Shown here one piece after another: positions 1 through 6,658 of a stretch of DNA of 64,000 bases. Source of the stretch: an uncultured Clostridia bacterium (GTDB lineage Bacteria; Bacillota; Clostridia; Oscillospirales; Ruminococcaceae); the NCBI GenBank assembly GCA_947389015.1, contig CANDVA010000004.1, positions 62,001 to 126,000 on the forward strand. Reading direction: 5' to 3'. The stretch's first letter is position 1. Each line of letters opens with the position of its first letter. A model generated the notes under the pieces. It saw only the letters and a list, made by a program, of their open reading frames with translations, did not search any database and was not told the origin of the DNA. A program made the position numbers and the translations under genes.

Positions 1-35
1 ATCCGTGCGGCCTTTTCATTTTTCAAGTCCTCCAC
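1..35 (-). CDS. N-terminus of an unknown element gene (partial, runs off the left edge)
   Basis: Only the first residues are present, reading MEDLKNEKAAR from a GTG at 35 on the minus strand. A GGGAGG ribosome-binding site lies five bases upstream (41-46), which favours this start. An in-frame ATG at 53 exists but sits just after a TATAAT box and has no ribosome-binding site. Too little is visible to name the product. Confidence 0.4.
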   Translation of the reverse strand, partial: MEDLKNEKAAR

Positions 36-67
36 GATGTCCTCCCGCCACATAACTTACAAGTACC

Positions 68-98
68 ATTATACAAAGCCAGAATGACACATAGTGTC
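68..98 (-). promoter_or_regulatory. Leftward -10 box with adjacent palindrome
   Basis: A TATAAT hexamer reads leftward at 73-68, ahead of the partial gene at the window edge. Directly upstream lies a perfect 13-bp palindrome, GACAC-ATA-GTGTC (86-98), placed like an operator. No clear -35 box is seen, which would fit an activator-dependent or repressed promoter. The binding protein is not known; the neighbouring XRE protein is the obvious candidate. Confidence 0.4.
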
Positions 99-238
99 TA
101 TCCGAGGAAAAAAGCGACAAAAATTTACAATTTATTATATCACAAACATTTCTTTTTTTGGTATGCCGGCAGCTTACAAAGCCTATGTCAAAGCCGCACA
201 GTACAAACGAACATATGAAACAAGCCGAGACGTATTAC

Positions 239-288
239 CTATATATCGTCTGGCATGTAAACGCATCTAACAATATATAGGCCAGACG
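239..288. repeat. Interleaved inverted repeats between divergent genes
   Basis: Two 8-bp inverted repeats are interleaved rather than nested: CTATATAT (239-246) pairs with ATATATAG (273-280), and CGTCTGGC (247-254) pairs with GCCAGACG (281-288). Transcribed, this arrangement could form a pseudoknot; as DNA it could be a protein-binding array. It lies in the 390-bp gap between the leftward partial gene and the XRE gene, where no coding potential is seen. Confidence 0.45.
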
Positions 289-425
289 CTTCGCTTGTAT
301 ATAAACTTACAACTTCACACGGAAAAAGTTACTGTATTTGCATATATTATATCATAAAGTCTTAAAAATTGCAACCATTTTTTGATAATATATGAAATAT
401 CAACAACTTTTCTGAGGTGAAGCAT

Positions 426-803
426 ATGAAAGAGGCATACGACTGTGGTTTGATAATAAAAGAGCTGCGCGAAAAAGCGAATATGACGCAGCAGGAGCTT
501 GGACGAAAAATAAACCGCGATAAGGGCATAATATCTAGATATGAGAATAATTACCAACCTGTTCCGTTTGAGACAATGCGAACATTCGCCGCGATCTTTA
601 ACGTTTCAATGGACTACCTAGCGGGAATGGAGAAGCAGCGCAGTATTTCCACAATGGGGCTAACCGATGAACAAATAGAAATAGTGCAGTCCCTATCAGA
701 TACCTTTCGGGAAATGAACATCGGAAAATCCATAGATAAATCATCCGAGCAGTATAATGTCCTTGGAAAAATTCTTGTCAACCTATTCAAAGGAAAAAAA
801 TAA
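426..803 (+). CDS. XRE-family transcriptional regulator of the element
   Basis: A 125-residue protein with an N-terminal helix-turn-helix of the Cro/CI type at about residues 8-62: IIKELREKANMTQQELGR, then a recognition helix ending ISRYENN, then a terminal VSMDYLAG. The C-terminal 60 residues are helical and unassigned, probably for dimerization. The start is ATG 426, because GAGGTG (414-419) sits six bases upstream; a GTG at 417 would lie inside that ribosome-binding site. The gene is divergent from the partial gene at the left edge, so it probably controls that intergenic region, as element repressors commonly do. It is followed at once by a hairpin terminator. Confidence 0.8.
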   Translation: MKEAYDCGLIIKELREKANMTQQELGRKINRDKGIISRYENNYQPVPFETMRTFAAIFNVSMDYLAGMEKQRSISTMGLTDEQIEIVQSLSDTFREMNIGKSIDKSSEQYNVLGKILVNLFKGKK

Positions 804-833
804 CGGGTACGGTCGTTTATGACCGCACCCGTT
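802..833. terminator. Bidirectional terminator between convergent genes
   Basis: Hairpin of AACGGGTACGGTC (802-814) and GACCGCACCCGTT (821-833), with one mismatch and a six-base loop. On the minus strand it is followed by a run of seven T, ending the 66-aa gene and its upstream neighbours; on the plus strand it ends the XRE gene. Confidence 0.75.
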
Positions 834-855
834 TAAGTATTAAACTTTCGGATAA

Positions 856-1056
856 TTATGTAGCTTGTTGTTTCAAATCCTCAACGATCCTGCTTACAAT
901 ATACTTACGTTCCTCGGAGGTAAGGTCGGCATTCCGAAATTTCTTCCCGACGATATGGCAGAACAACGCATTTGTTTTCTCTTGAAGCGCGTCCAGTGAT
1001 TCCTTATCCTCCGGCATATGAATTATTACGTTTATCTCCTGTGTCTTGCGCGGCAT
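856..1056 (-). CDS. Small element-encoded protein of unknown function (66 aa)
   Basis: Charged 66-residue protein beginning MPRKTQEINVIIHMPED, with a helical C-terminus (EERKYIVSRIVEDLKQQ). AAAGGAG lies nine bases before ATG 1056, so the start is well supported. It is the last gene of the leftward run after the DNA-binding protein and relaxase genes, 80 bp beyond the relaxase stop, and ends before a strong terminator. Its size and position would suit a relaxosome accessory protein or a recombination directionality factor, but no motif decides between these. No family is recognised. Confidence 0.65.
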   Translation of the reverse strand: MPRKTQEINVIIHMPEDKESLDALQEKTNALFCHIVGKKFRNADLTSEERKYIVSRIVEDLKQQAT

Positions 1057-1136
1057 ATAGATCAGCTCCTTTGGTGTATTATAGTAATAATATGTAATCC
1101 AGTTTGTACATAATTACAAAAGAGCATGACCAATCA

Positions 1137-1592
1137 TCATTCATTAAAATAGGTTTTGTAAACCTTATTCACATAGGCTTTGAGCCTTGTAAGATCGCAG
1201 ATATCCTCGCTGTACTTATGCCCGTCAACAAAGCTGACGGTATTAAACACAAAATGAATATGCGGATTATCCGTATCCTCATGAACCCCAAACACTATCT
1301 GATATCTACCCGCATAGTAAGCGGCTATCCGATATCCGAGAATATATGCGTCATAAGGCGATATATCATCCTCAAAGCTAACAATAAAGTGCCGCATCAT
1401 CCTCCGGGACGTTTTATTGTAGCATTCTTTCACAAGAACCATCTGCTCGTCTGCCCTTGAAATATCAACATTAAACCCTCCAAAATATCTGACAGGCTGT
1501 TTTGTTCGCTTGTCGGTCAAAGCATAATTAACAAGGTTAAATATGCTGGAGAAATTCTTGTAAGGATCGCTTACCATTTTAACAATGCACAT
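1137..1592 (-). CDS. Minimal HUH-type relaxase (MobA/VirD2-like nuclease domain only)
   Basis: A 151-residue protein with the signature of the relaxase/mobilization nuclease family. A Tyr-bearing N-terminal motif (LVNYALTDKRT, Y23) is the likely nucleophile, and the metal-binding triad is H104, H111 and H113 in VHEDTDNPHIHFVFN. Relaxases nick one strand at oriT and stay attached to its 5' end during conjugative transfer. Typical members run to several hundred residues with extra C-terminal domains; this one stops at the end of the nuclease fold. ATG 1592 follows GGAGGG by three to four bases and overlaps the upstream DNA-binding-protein gene by 22 bp, implying coupling. An intact HUH triad argues for activity despite the size. 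Confidence 0.8.
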   Translation of the reverse strand: MCIVKMVSDPYKNFSSIFNLVNYALTDKRTKQPVRYFGGFNVDISRADEQMVLVKECYNKTSRRMMRHFIVSFEDDISPYDAYILGYRIAAYYAGRYQIVFGVHEDTDNPHIHFVFNTVSFVDGHKYSEDICDLTRLKAYVNKVYKTYFNE

Positions 1593-1837
1593 AAACCCTC
1601 CGCACAATCATTATACAGTTTTTTGATCTCATCATTCCATTGTTCCATAGGAATTACTGCCAGTTCTCTAATTGTCAGCATTCTGCACATTATCTCGGGA
1701 GATACAACGTTCTGTTCAGCAGAGACGGATTCTAAGATAAAATCGCCCAACGGAAGATTGCGTTCTTTTGCTTTGCGGCTAACTATATTAAAACATTCAT
1801 CAGTCATTCTAATTGTTTTTGGTTTTTTATCACTCAT
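1571..1837 (-). CDS. Small MobC/RHH-like DNA-binding protein, relaxosome accessory
   Basis: An 88-residue protein starting MSDKKPKTIRMTDECFN, a basic N-terminus followed by a short strand and helix as in ribbon-helix-helix or MobC-type accessory factors. Such proteins bind oriT beside the relaxase and often repress their own promoter. The ATG at 1837 has GGGAGGA seven bases upstream; in-frame codons further upstream lack a ribosome-binding site. The relaxase gene overlaps its 3' end by 22 bp. The palindromes at 1943-1977 and 2201-2257, immediately upstream, are plausible binding sites. Family assignment rests on size, N-terminal pattern and context. Confidence 0.65.
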   Translation of the reverse strand: MSDKKPKTIRMTDECFNIVSRKAKERNLPLGDFILESVSAEQNVVSPEIMCRMLTIRELAVIPMEQWNDEIKKLYNDCAEGLCALLKW

Positions 1838-1942
1838 AGTGACATCCTCCCTATATACTATATCTATAATATTTACATACAATACTAAGAATTATATATT
1901 TATTTTATAAACTTAATATAAGTAAATCATTATAGTCCTGAC

Positions 1943-1977
1943 AGGATAACTAAAATGTATTACATTGTTGTTATCCT
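1943..1977. repeat. Nested palindrome, related to the one at 2201-2257
   Basis: Outer arms AGGATAAC (1943-1950) and GTTATCCT (1970-1977) enclose a perfect inner palindrome AATGTA-T-TACATT (1954-1966). The hairpin at 2201-2257 has the same order of motifs (GGATAA, AATGTA, TACATT, TTATCC). A repeated double palindrome beside relaxosome genes suggests an operator or part of oriT. The whole interval 1838-2283 carries no convincing gene. Confidence 0.6.
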
Positions 1978-2048
1978 TGTTTACTTAGTATGTTACAATA
2001 TTATTTATTATTTAAAATGAATCAAATAACGAAAAGCAAACGCCACTT

Positions 2049-2092
2049 AATCTGCATAAAAATTACACATTTTAAAAAGATATATGCAGATT
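2049..2092. repeat. Inverted repeat with 10-bp perfect arms
   Basis: AATCTGCATA (2049-2058) pairs with TATGCAGATT (2083-2092) across a 24-base AT-rich loop. It is one of four palindromic structures between the divergent mobilization and ATPase genes. There is no T-run of the kind that would make it a terminator. Confidence 0.5.
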
Positions 2093-2105
2093 TTATAAAT
2101 ATTTG

Positions 2106-2161
2106 GATTTTTTTTAAAATTACATATTTTTTTAAAAAAATATGTAATTTTTTCAAAAATC
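2106..2161. repeat. 56-bp near-perfect AT-rich palindrome
   Basis: The two 28-base halves, centred between 2133 and 2134, are reverse complements with only three mismatches (2113-2115 against 2152-2154). It could extrude as a cruciform. It ends three bases before the -35 box of the ATPase promoter. Possible roles are an origin-type structure, a protein-binding site, or a transcription block shielding the rightward promoter. Confidence 0.65.
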
Positions 2162-2163
2162 TA

Positions 2164-2192
2164 TTGACATATTAGGAAACGAGTGATACAAT
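2164..2192 (+). promoter_or_regulatory. Consensus promoter of the element ATPase gene
   Basis: TTGACA (2164-2169), a 17-base spacer and TACAAT (2187-2192). Transcription should begin near 2199, so the message starts with the hairpin at 2201-2257. Confidence 0.75.
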
Positions 2193-2200
2193 ATAAATAT

Positions 2201-2257
2201 ATTAACAAAAAGGCAATTGGATAAAATGTACAATACATTATCCAAACCTTTGTTAAT
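2201..2257 (+). promoter_or_regulatory. 5'-UTR hairpin ahead of the ATPase gene
   Basis: A long imperfect inverted repeat: ATTAACAAA at 2201 pairs with TTTGTTAAT ending at 2257, and inside it TTGGATA..ATGTA pairs with TACAT..TATCCAA. It begins within a few bases of the predicted transcription start and ends 13 bases before the AAAGGAG site (2271-2277). It could stabilise the message or, as double-stranded DNA, act as an operator matching the palindrome at 1943-1977. Confidence 0.6.
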
Positions 2258-2283
2258 AAATCTTTATTATAAAGGAGTTAATT

Positions 2284-4863
2284 ATGGACAATTATTCTAA
2301 TTCTAAGCCATTTTTAGATGGAGACGAAACCCTCAAGGATACAATTATGCCGAAGGGATATGAATTGCTCTCGGAATTTGTTTCGGAAAGCTTACCTGAA
2401 ACCACTACTCTCAAATCATGTTCAAATAACAGTCATGACACCTATAATCAACAATATGCTTTGGTAGGCAATCAACCATACCAAACCAACAATATTGTTC
2501 AGTCCCCTTTACCTGTTAGCACTCCCGCTCCTGTGCCGATTAAAACGGTTTTTTCTCAAAACAATACATCGGATACTTCTAATTTTCGGATTGAATATAA
2601 TGATCTGGAACCGGCAATGTATATATGCGAAAATAGTATTCAAAACAACGTTAAAGGAACTGAGGAAGTTACAGATTTTTATCAACAAAAGGTTGCTAGA
2701 AATATGAACAATAGCATAAATTATAAACGTAAGCCATTATCTTCCGGCTGCGCTCAATTCAATAATTTAATTGAGCAAATCAGCGAATTAAAAAAAGAAA
2801 ATTTATGTGAAATTCGAATCACATCAAAAAGCACGACTACCGTTCAAAGATTTCCGATTAAAGATATTTTCCAGCAAAGTAAATCTGTTAAAGAAACTCT
2901 CGCATCGTGTGGAGTATGCTTTTTGAATAATAAGTGCTTTAAAATGTGGTGTGTGGATATTGCTCGGCACGTCAACAACAGTAATATTACAACCAAAGAA
3001 CGCAGTGGTTTCTATAAAGAAAACGGTGTATGGCACTCCACTGAAATTAATAGGCAAGACCCTTGTGTGTCTGAAATTACCAAAGCTATAAATTCTTTGA
3101 CGGAAAGGTTTGAAAAATCTGAAAAGGATGTATTTGAAGATCTGACACTTATCTTATGCGGCATCATAGGCAAAATATTCACTGTATTGAAGCAGGAGGA
3201 AATATCGGATATAGCAAATGTAATTTTAATCAGTTCTGACATTTATAAAGCAGAAAATGATCTTAAAAACTTCTTTGGCACAACAGATAATGAAATCTTT
3301 GATGACTCCGGCAAGTCCCTTAAGGCTTTTAAATCTTGCACCAACACTATTCCTTTAATAGTTCTTTCAGATAAAGTGTCACAGAACAAATATGCTCTGG
3401 AGAATATAGCTAAGGCTAAGGATTTGAATAGTTTCCCCTTGATATTGGCGGAAAACAAGGATAATTTAGCTAAAATCAACGGTACTAAACACTTTGTGAC
3501 AATTAGATACAATTGTTTATCTAATAGCGATATCAGAATAACTATTGATCTATTTTATCGTCAGCTTTTCAGCAAGAACAACCTTTTCGAACAAATCAAC
3601 AAGTACATGGGATTATATCTTCAGTTGTTTTCCAATAGTGGCACAAATATAATGTTCAAGGTACAGAATCTATATTCACTTTTGCTTTCGCTGGTTCATA
3701 TTATTCTTTCCGACTTTCAAGTAAGCAATATACCGTTAATTTGTGATCATTATTTCGAGTATCTGACATCCGAGGATACCAAACAAGATGTTGACATTGA
3801 CAAACTCAAATACATCCTTACCTCTGACTTGAACTTCAAAAGAGTTAACAAAAAGACCGCCGAAAGTCTGGATGATAATTTCTTGTATTACAGCGACAAA
3901 TCTATTTATCTTAGCAGCACTACATTAACGCATATTGCAGAACAATTCGGATTTTCTAACGTCAACAAGTTTTCAGAAATTCTGAATGATAATGAACTGC
4001 TTACCACATCAAAAGGAACTACTATGAACGTAGTGAATATAAGAGGGAAATCAGTCAGAGGTTACACGCTAGACATCAACAGTATATTTAAACAGGGAGA
4101 TTTTATCCCCCGATGCACTGAATATGAAACGCCTGAATACAGTATTCCAATAGGTTTAATAGATTTTGACAGATCAATCAATTTTGCCATTGATGAAACT
4201 GAAAATAACATGATGTACATTAGCGGTAAATCAAGAAGCGGTAAAACGAATTTCTGTAATGTATTGTCTACGCAAGCAGTCATGAAACATATGAGTGTTG
4301 TAATGATTGGGAACAGCAAATCAATAGTTGATTTGGGTCCCAACGCCAAAGAATATGTAATTAATGATTTGACTATGCCAATAGCGTGGAAAGAAATAGA
4401 TCGCCAAGGGCAGATAACAAAAGTAACCGTATCTAATGGGGCAAGCATATCGGTTAATGATATTCTAAATAGTTTTCTAAACGACCATAAATTTCTTCAG
4501 AAAGCCGACGAAAAGGTATTCACACTTTTGGTTTTAGACGAGGTTTCCGAGTTCTCATGGGATGAAAAAACGCCAATAAGGGAACTGTTACGTAAAGGAA
4601 GCAAGTATGGAATATCGGCGTTATTGTCAACTCAATATCTGAATTCAAAAAACGGCGCAAATATGAATGATGCTCTAAAGCAGTGCTCGTCATTCTGCTT
4701 CTTTGAAGATGCCGATATTCCGGCTCATCTTTCAAAAAAACACCCAGAACTAAACGATTGTGTTCAAGATTTGAACAAATACGAATCAATCCTGATTGGC
4801 AACTTTACCGTAGACAATGTTCCCATAAAGAACCCTCTTCGATTTAAAACGTACAAGCTATAA
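2284..4863 (+). CDS. HerA/FtsK-type ATPase, probable transfer or translocation motor
   Basis: An 859-residue protein. Residues 1-160 are Asn/Gln/Pro-rich and look disordered. The middle (about 170-620) is a globular region of unknown type; a Walker-less resemblance to DUF927 helicase-like proteins is possible but weak. The C-terminus is a RecA-fold motor with Walker A GKSRSGKTN near 647, Walker B TLLVLDEVSEF near 746 and a sensor-like STQYL. It ends with a HerA/VirD4-like tail. No membrane segment is evident, so it differs from membrane-anchored coupling proteins. In this setting, opposite a relaxase, it probably moves relaxase-bound DNA or maintains the element. AAAGGAG precedes ATG 2284; promoter and terminator flank the gene, so it is monocistronic. 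Confidence 0.7.
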   Translation: MDNYSNSKPFLDGDETLKDTIMPKGYELLSEFVSESLPETTTLKSCSNNSHDTYNQQYALVGNQPYQTNNIVQSPLPVSTPAPVPIKTVFSQNNTSDTSNFRIEYNDLEPAMYICENSIQNNVKGTEEVTDFYQQKVARNMNNSINYKRKPLSSGCAQFNNLIEQISELKKENLCEIRITSKSTTTVQRFPIKDIFQQSKSVKETLASCGVCFLNNKCFKMWCVDIARHVNNSNITTKERSGFYKENGVWHSTEINRQDPCVSEITKAINSLTERFEKSEKDVFEDLTLILCGIIGKIFTVLKQEEISDIANVILISSDIYKAENDLKNFFGTTDNEIFDDSGKSLKAFKSCTNTIPLIVLSDKVSQNKYALENIAKAKDLNSFPLILAENKDNLAKINGTKHFVTIRYNCLSNSDIRITIDLFYRQLFSKNNLFEQINKYMGLYLQLFSNSGTNIMFKVQNLYSLLLSLVHIILSDFQVSNIPLICDHYFEYLTSEDTKQDVDIDKLKYILTSDLNFKRVNKKTAESLDDNFLYYSDKSIYLSSTTLTHIAEQFGFSNVNKFSEILNDNELLTTSKGTTMNVVNIRGKSVRGYTLDINSIFKQGDFIPRCTEYETPEYSIPIGLIDFDRSINFAIDETENNMMYISGKSRSGKTNFCNVLSTQAVMKHMSVVMIGNSKSIVDLGPNAKEYVINDLTMPIAWKEIDRQGQITKVTVSNGASISVNDILNSFLNDHKFLQKADEKVFTLLVLDEVSEFSWDEKTPIRELLRKGSKYGISALLSTQYLNSKNGANMNDALKQCSSFCFFEDADIPAHLSKKHPELNDCVQDLNKYESILIGNFTVDNVPIKNPLRFKTYKL

Positions 4864-4865
4864 TG

Positions 4866-4906
4866 AATATGGAGTACCGCTTTTAGGGTACTCCATATTT
4901 GTTTCT
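4866..4906 (+). terminator. Rho-independent terminator after the ATPase gene
   Basis: AATATGGAGTACC (4866-4878) and GGTACTCCATATT (4887-4899) form a perfect 13-bp stem with an eight-base loop, followed by TTGTTTCT. Confidence 0.85.
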
Positions 4907-4951
4907 ATATTATTTATTAATTTAAATCGCAAAATCAAAATTCTATCACAC

Positions 4952-4980
4952 TTGACATCTCCCCGAAAAAGTGCTATAAT
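4952..4980 (+). promoter_or_regulatory. Perfect consensus promoter of the serine recombinase
   Basis: TTGACA (4952-4957), 17 bases, TATAAT (4975-4980), with a start expected near 4987. This rules out an in-frame TTG at 4952 as start codon. It is a vegetative (sigma-A) type signal, unlike a mother-cell-specific promoter. Confidence 0.85.
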
Positions 4981-5008
4981 TCAATTATCAAGCCGAAAGG
5001 AGCCTCCA

Positions 5009-6658
5009 ATGAAAATCGCGATATATTCAAGAAAATCCAAGTTCACGGGCAAAGGCGAGAGCATAGGCAACCAGATACAGCTCTGCCGCGAATACATATC
5101 CGCCCACTTTCCCGAGGCGCGCGACGAAGAAATATTCGTATACGAGGACGAGGGCTTTTCGGCTAAGAACCTCGACCGCCCGCAGTACCGCGAAATGATG
5201 CGGAACGCCCGTAGATCCCCATTCGATTGCATTGTCGTGTACCGTCTTGACCGAATAAGCCGCAACGTAGGCGACTTTGCAAGCCTTATTGAGGAGCTTA
5301 ACGGAATGCACACCGCGTTCATCTGCATTAAGGAGCAGTTTGATACCTCCACCTCAATGGGCAGAGCAATGATGAATATAGCAGCGGTTTTCGCCCAGCT
5401 TGAACGCGAAACAATTGCCGAAAGAATACGCGATAATCTGATATTGTTAGCGCGCACGGGTCGCTGGCTCGGCGGAGTCACGCCGCTCGGATATATCGGC
5501 GAGAAAACCGAAATAACCGACAGCGAGGGCAAAAAACGTTCCGCATATAAGTTAAAGCAAATCCCCGCGGAGATCAAGACCGTCAAGCTGATCTACGAAA
5601 AATTTCTGGAGTTTCAGTCAATGACAAAAGTGGCAACGTGGCTAATTCATCACGATATAAAAACGCGCGAGGGCTGCGAATTTCGTCTCCGCGCAGTCAA
5701 GGATATATTGAAGAACCCCGTTTATTGTATCGCCGATCAACAGGTTATAAACTATTTCACGGAGCTAGGCAGCAGCGTATGCTTTGATGTGACCGAAACC
5801 GACGGAAAGCGCGGACTTATGCCGTTCCGCCGCACGGCGCAAAGCGGAAAGCAGCAGCACCGCACAACTCCCGACGAGTGGATAATCGCCCTCGGAAAGC
5901 ATACGGGAATTATCACGTCCGAAGTCTGGCTGAAAGCGCAGTCGCTTATAGGCGAAAACGCTCACAAAACGTTTTACCGCCCCGTTCGCAGCGAGGTGAG
6001 CATTTTTTCGGGGCTTGTCCGATGCGCCGACTGCGGCAACATAATGCGCCCCCGCGTCAATTCCAACAAGCGACGCAATCCCGACGGCTCTCAGACGTTC
6101 AGCTATATGTGCGAGTTTAAGGAACGCTCCAGAAAGTCCAAATGCACAATGAAGAACGTAAACGGAAACGTTCTCGATAAGCTGATATGCGACGAGATAT
6201 TAAAGTTCAATCAGCCCAAGTCCACGGTAGGCAGACAACTCGATCAACTGATGAAAAAGTCAAGCCAAACCGCCGAGGATAATTCCGCAAAGCTGACCGA
6301 ACTGCAAAAGCAGATCGACGCCAAACAGAAAATGATATCAAACCTGATGGACGCGCTTGCAAAATCCGAGGACAGCTCCGCAATGTTCTCCTACACCACC
6401 AAAGAGGTCGAACGTCTTGACGGCGAGATCAAAGCGCTGCAAAACGAGATCGCCGAGCTTAGCTTTCTCGGCGACGAAAATCTTGAACGCCACCGGCAGC
6501 TCGACAATATCCTCAAATCGCTCAAGCGTTTCAAGGATTGCTTCGATACTCTGTCGACAGTCGAAAAGCGCGATTATATGCGGCAGGTAATCGACCGAAT
6601 AGAATGGGACGGTAAAAACGCGCATATTTTTATCAAGCGTGCAGACGGTAAAACATAA
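5009..6658 (+). CDS. Large serine recombinase (SpoIVCA-like integrase/excisionase)
   Basis: A 549-residue member of the large serine recombinase family. An N-terminal resolvase domain (about 1-150) carries the catalytic Ser7 in AIYSRKS and the YRLDRISRN motif. A recombinase domain follows (about 165-290), then a zinc ribbon (about 336-390, CADCG and later Cys residues) and a coiled coil (about 415-510). It would integrate and excise the element by strand exchange at short att sites. AAGGAG (4997-5002) lies seven bases before ATG 5009. The gene converges on the truncated sigK frame and overlaps its last 26 bp, as expected for an integrase next to its att site. Its base composition resembles the chromosome, unlike the ATPase gene. 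Confidence 0.92.
   Translation: MKIAIYSRKSKFTGKGESIGNQIQLCREYISAHFPEARDEEIFVYEDEGFSAKNLDRPQYREMMRNARRSPFDCIVVYRLDRISRNVGDFASLIEELNGMHTAFICIKEQFDTSTSMGRAMMNIAAVFAQLERETIAERIRDNLILLARTGRWLGGVTPLGYIGEKTEITDSEGKKRSAYKLKQIPAEIKTVKLIYEKFLEFQSMTKVATWLIHHDIKTREGCEFRLRAVKDILKNPVYCIADQQVINYFTELGSSVCFDVTETDGKRGLMPFRRTAQSGKQQHRTTPDEWIIALGKHTGIITSEVWLKAQSLIGENAHKTFYRPVRSEVSIFSGLVRCADCGNIMRPRVNSNKRRNPDGSQTFSYMCEFKERSRKSKCTMKNVNGNVLDKLICDEILKFNQPKSTVGRQLDQLMKKSSQTAEDNSAKLTELQKQIDAKQKMISNLMDALAKSEDSSAMFSYTTKEVERLDGEIKALQNEIAELSFLGDENLERHRQLDNILKSLKRFKDCFDTLSTVEKRDYMRQVIDRIEWDGKNAHIFIKRADGKT

Noticed and set aside
1104-1460. 118-codon frame on the plus strand
   Set aside because: Antisense of the relaxase gene, whose HUH motif is clear.
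1990-2175. 61-codon frame in the palindrome zone
   Set aside because: Lys/Phe/Ile-only composition produced by AT-rich palindromes, no ribosome-binding site.
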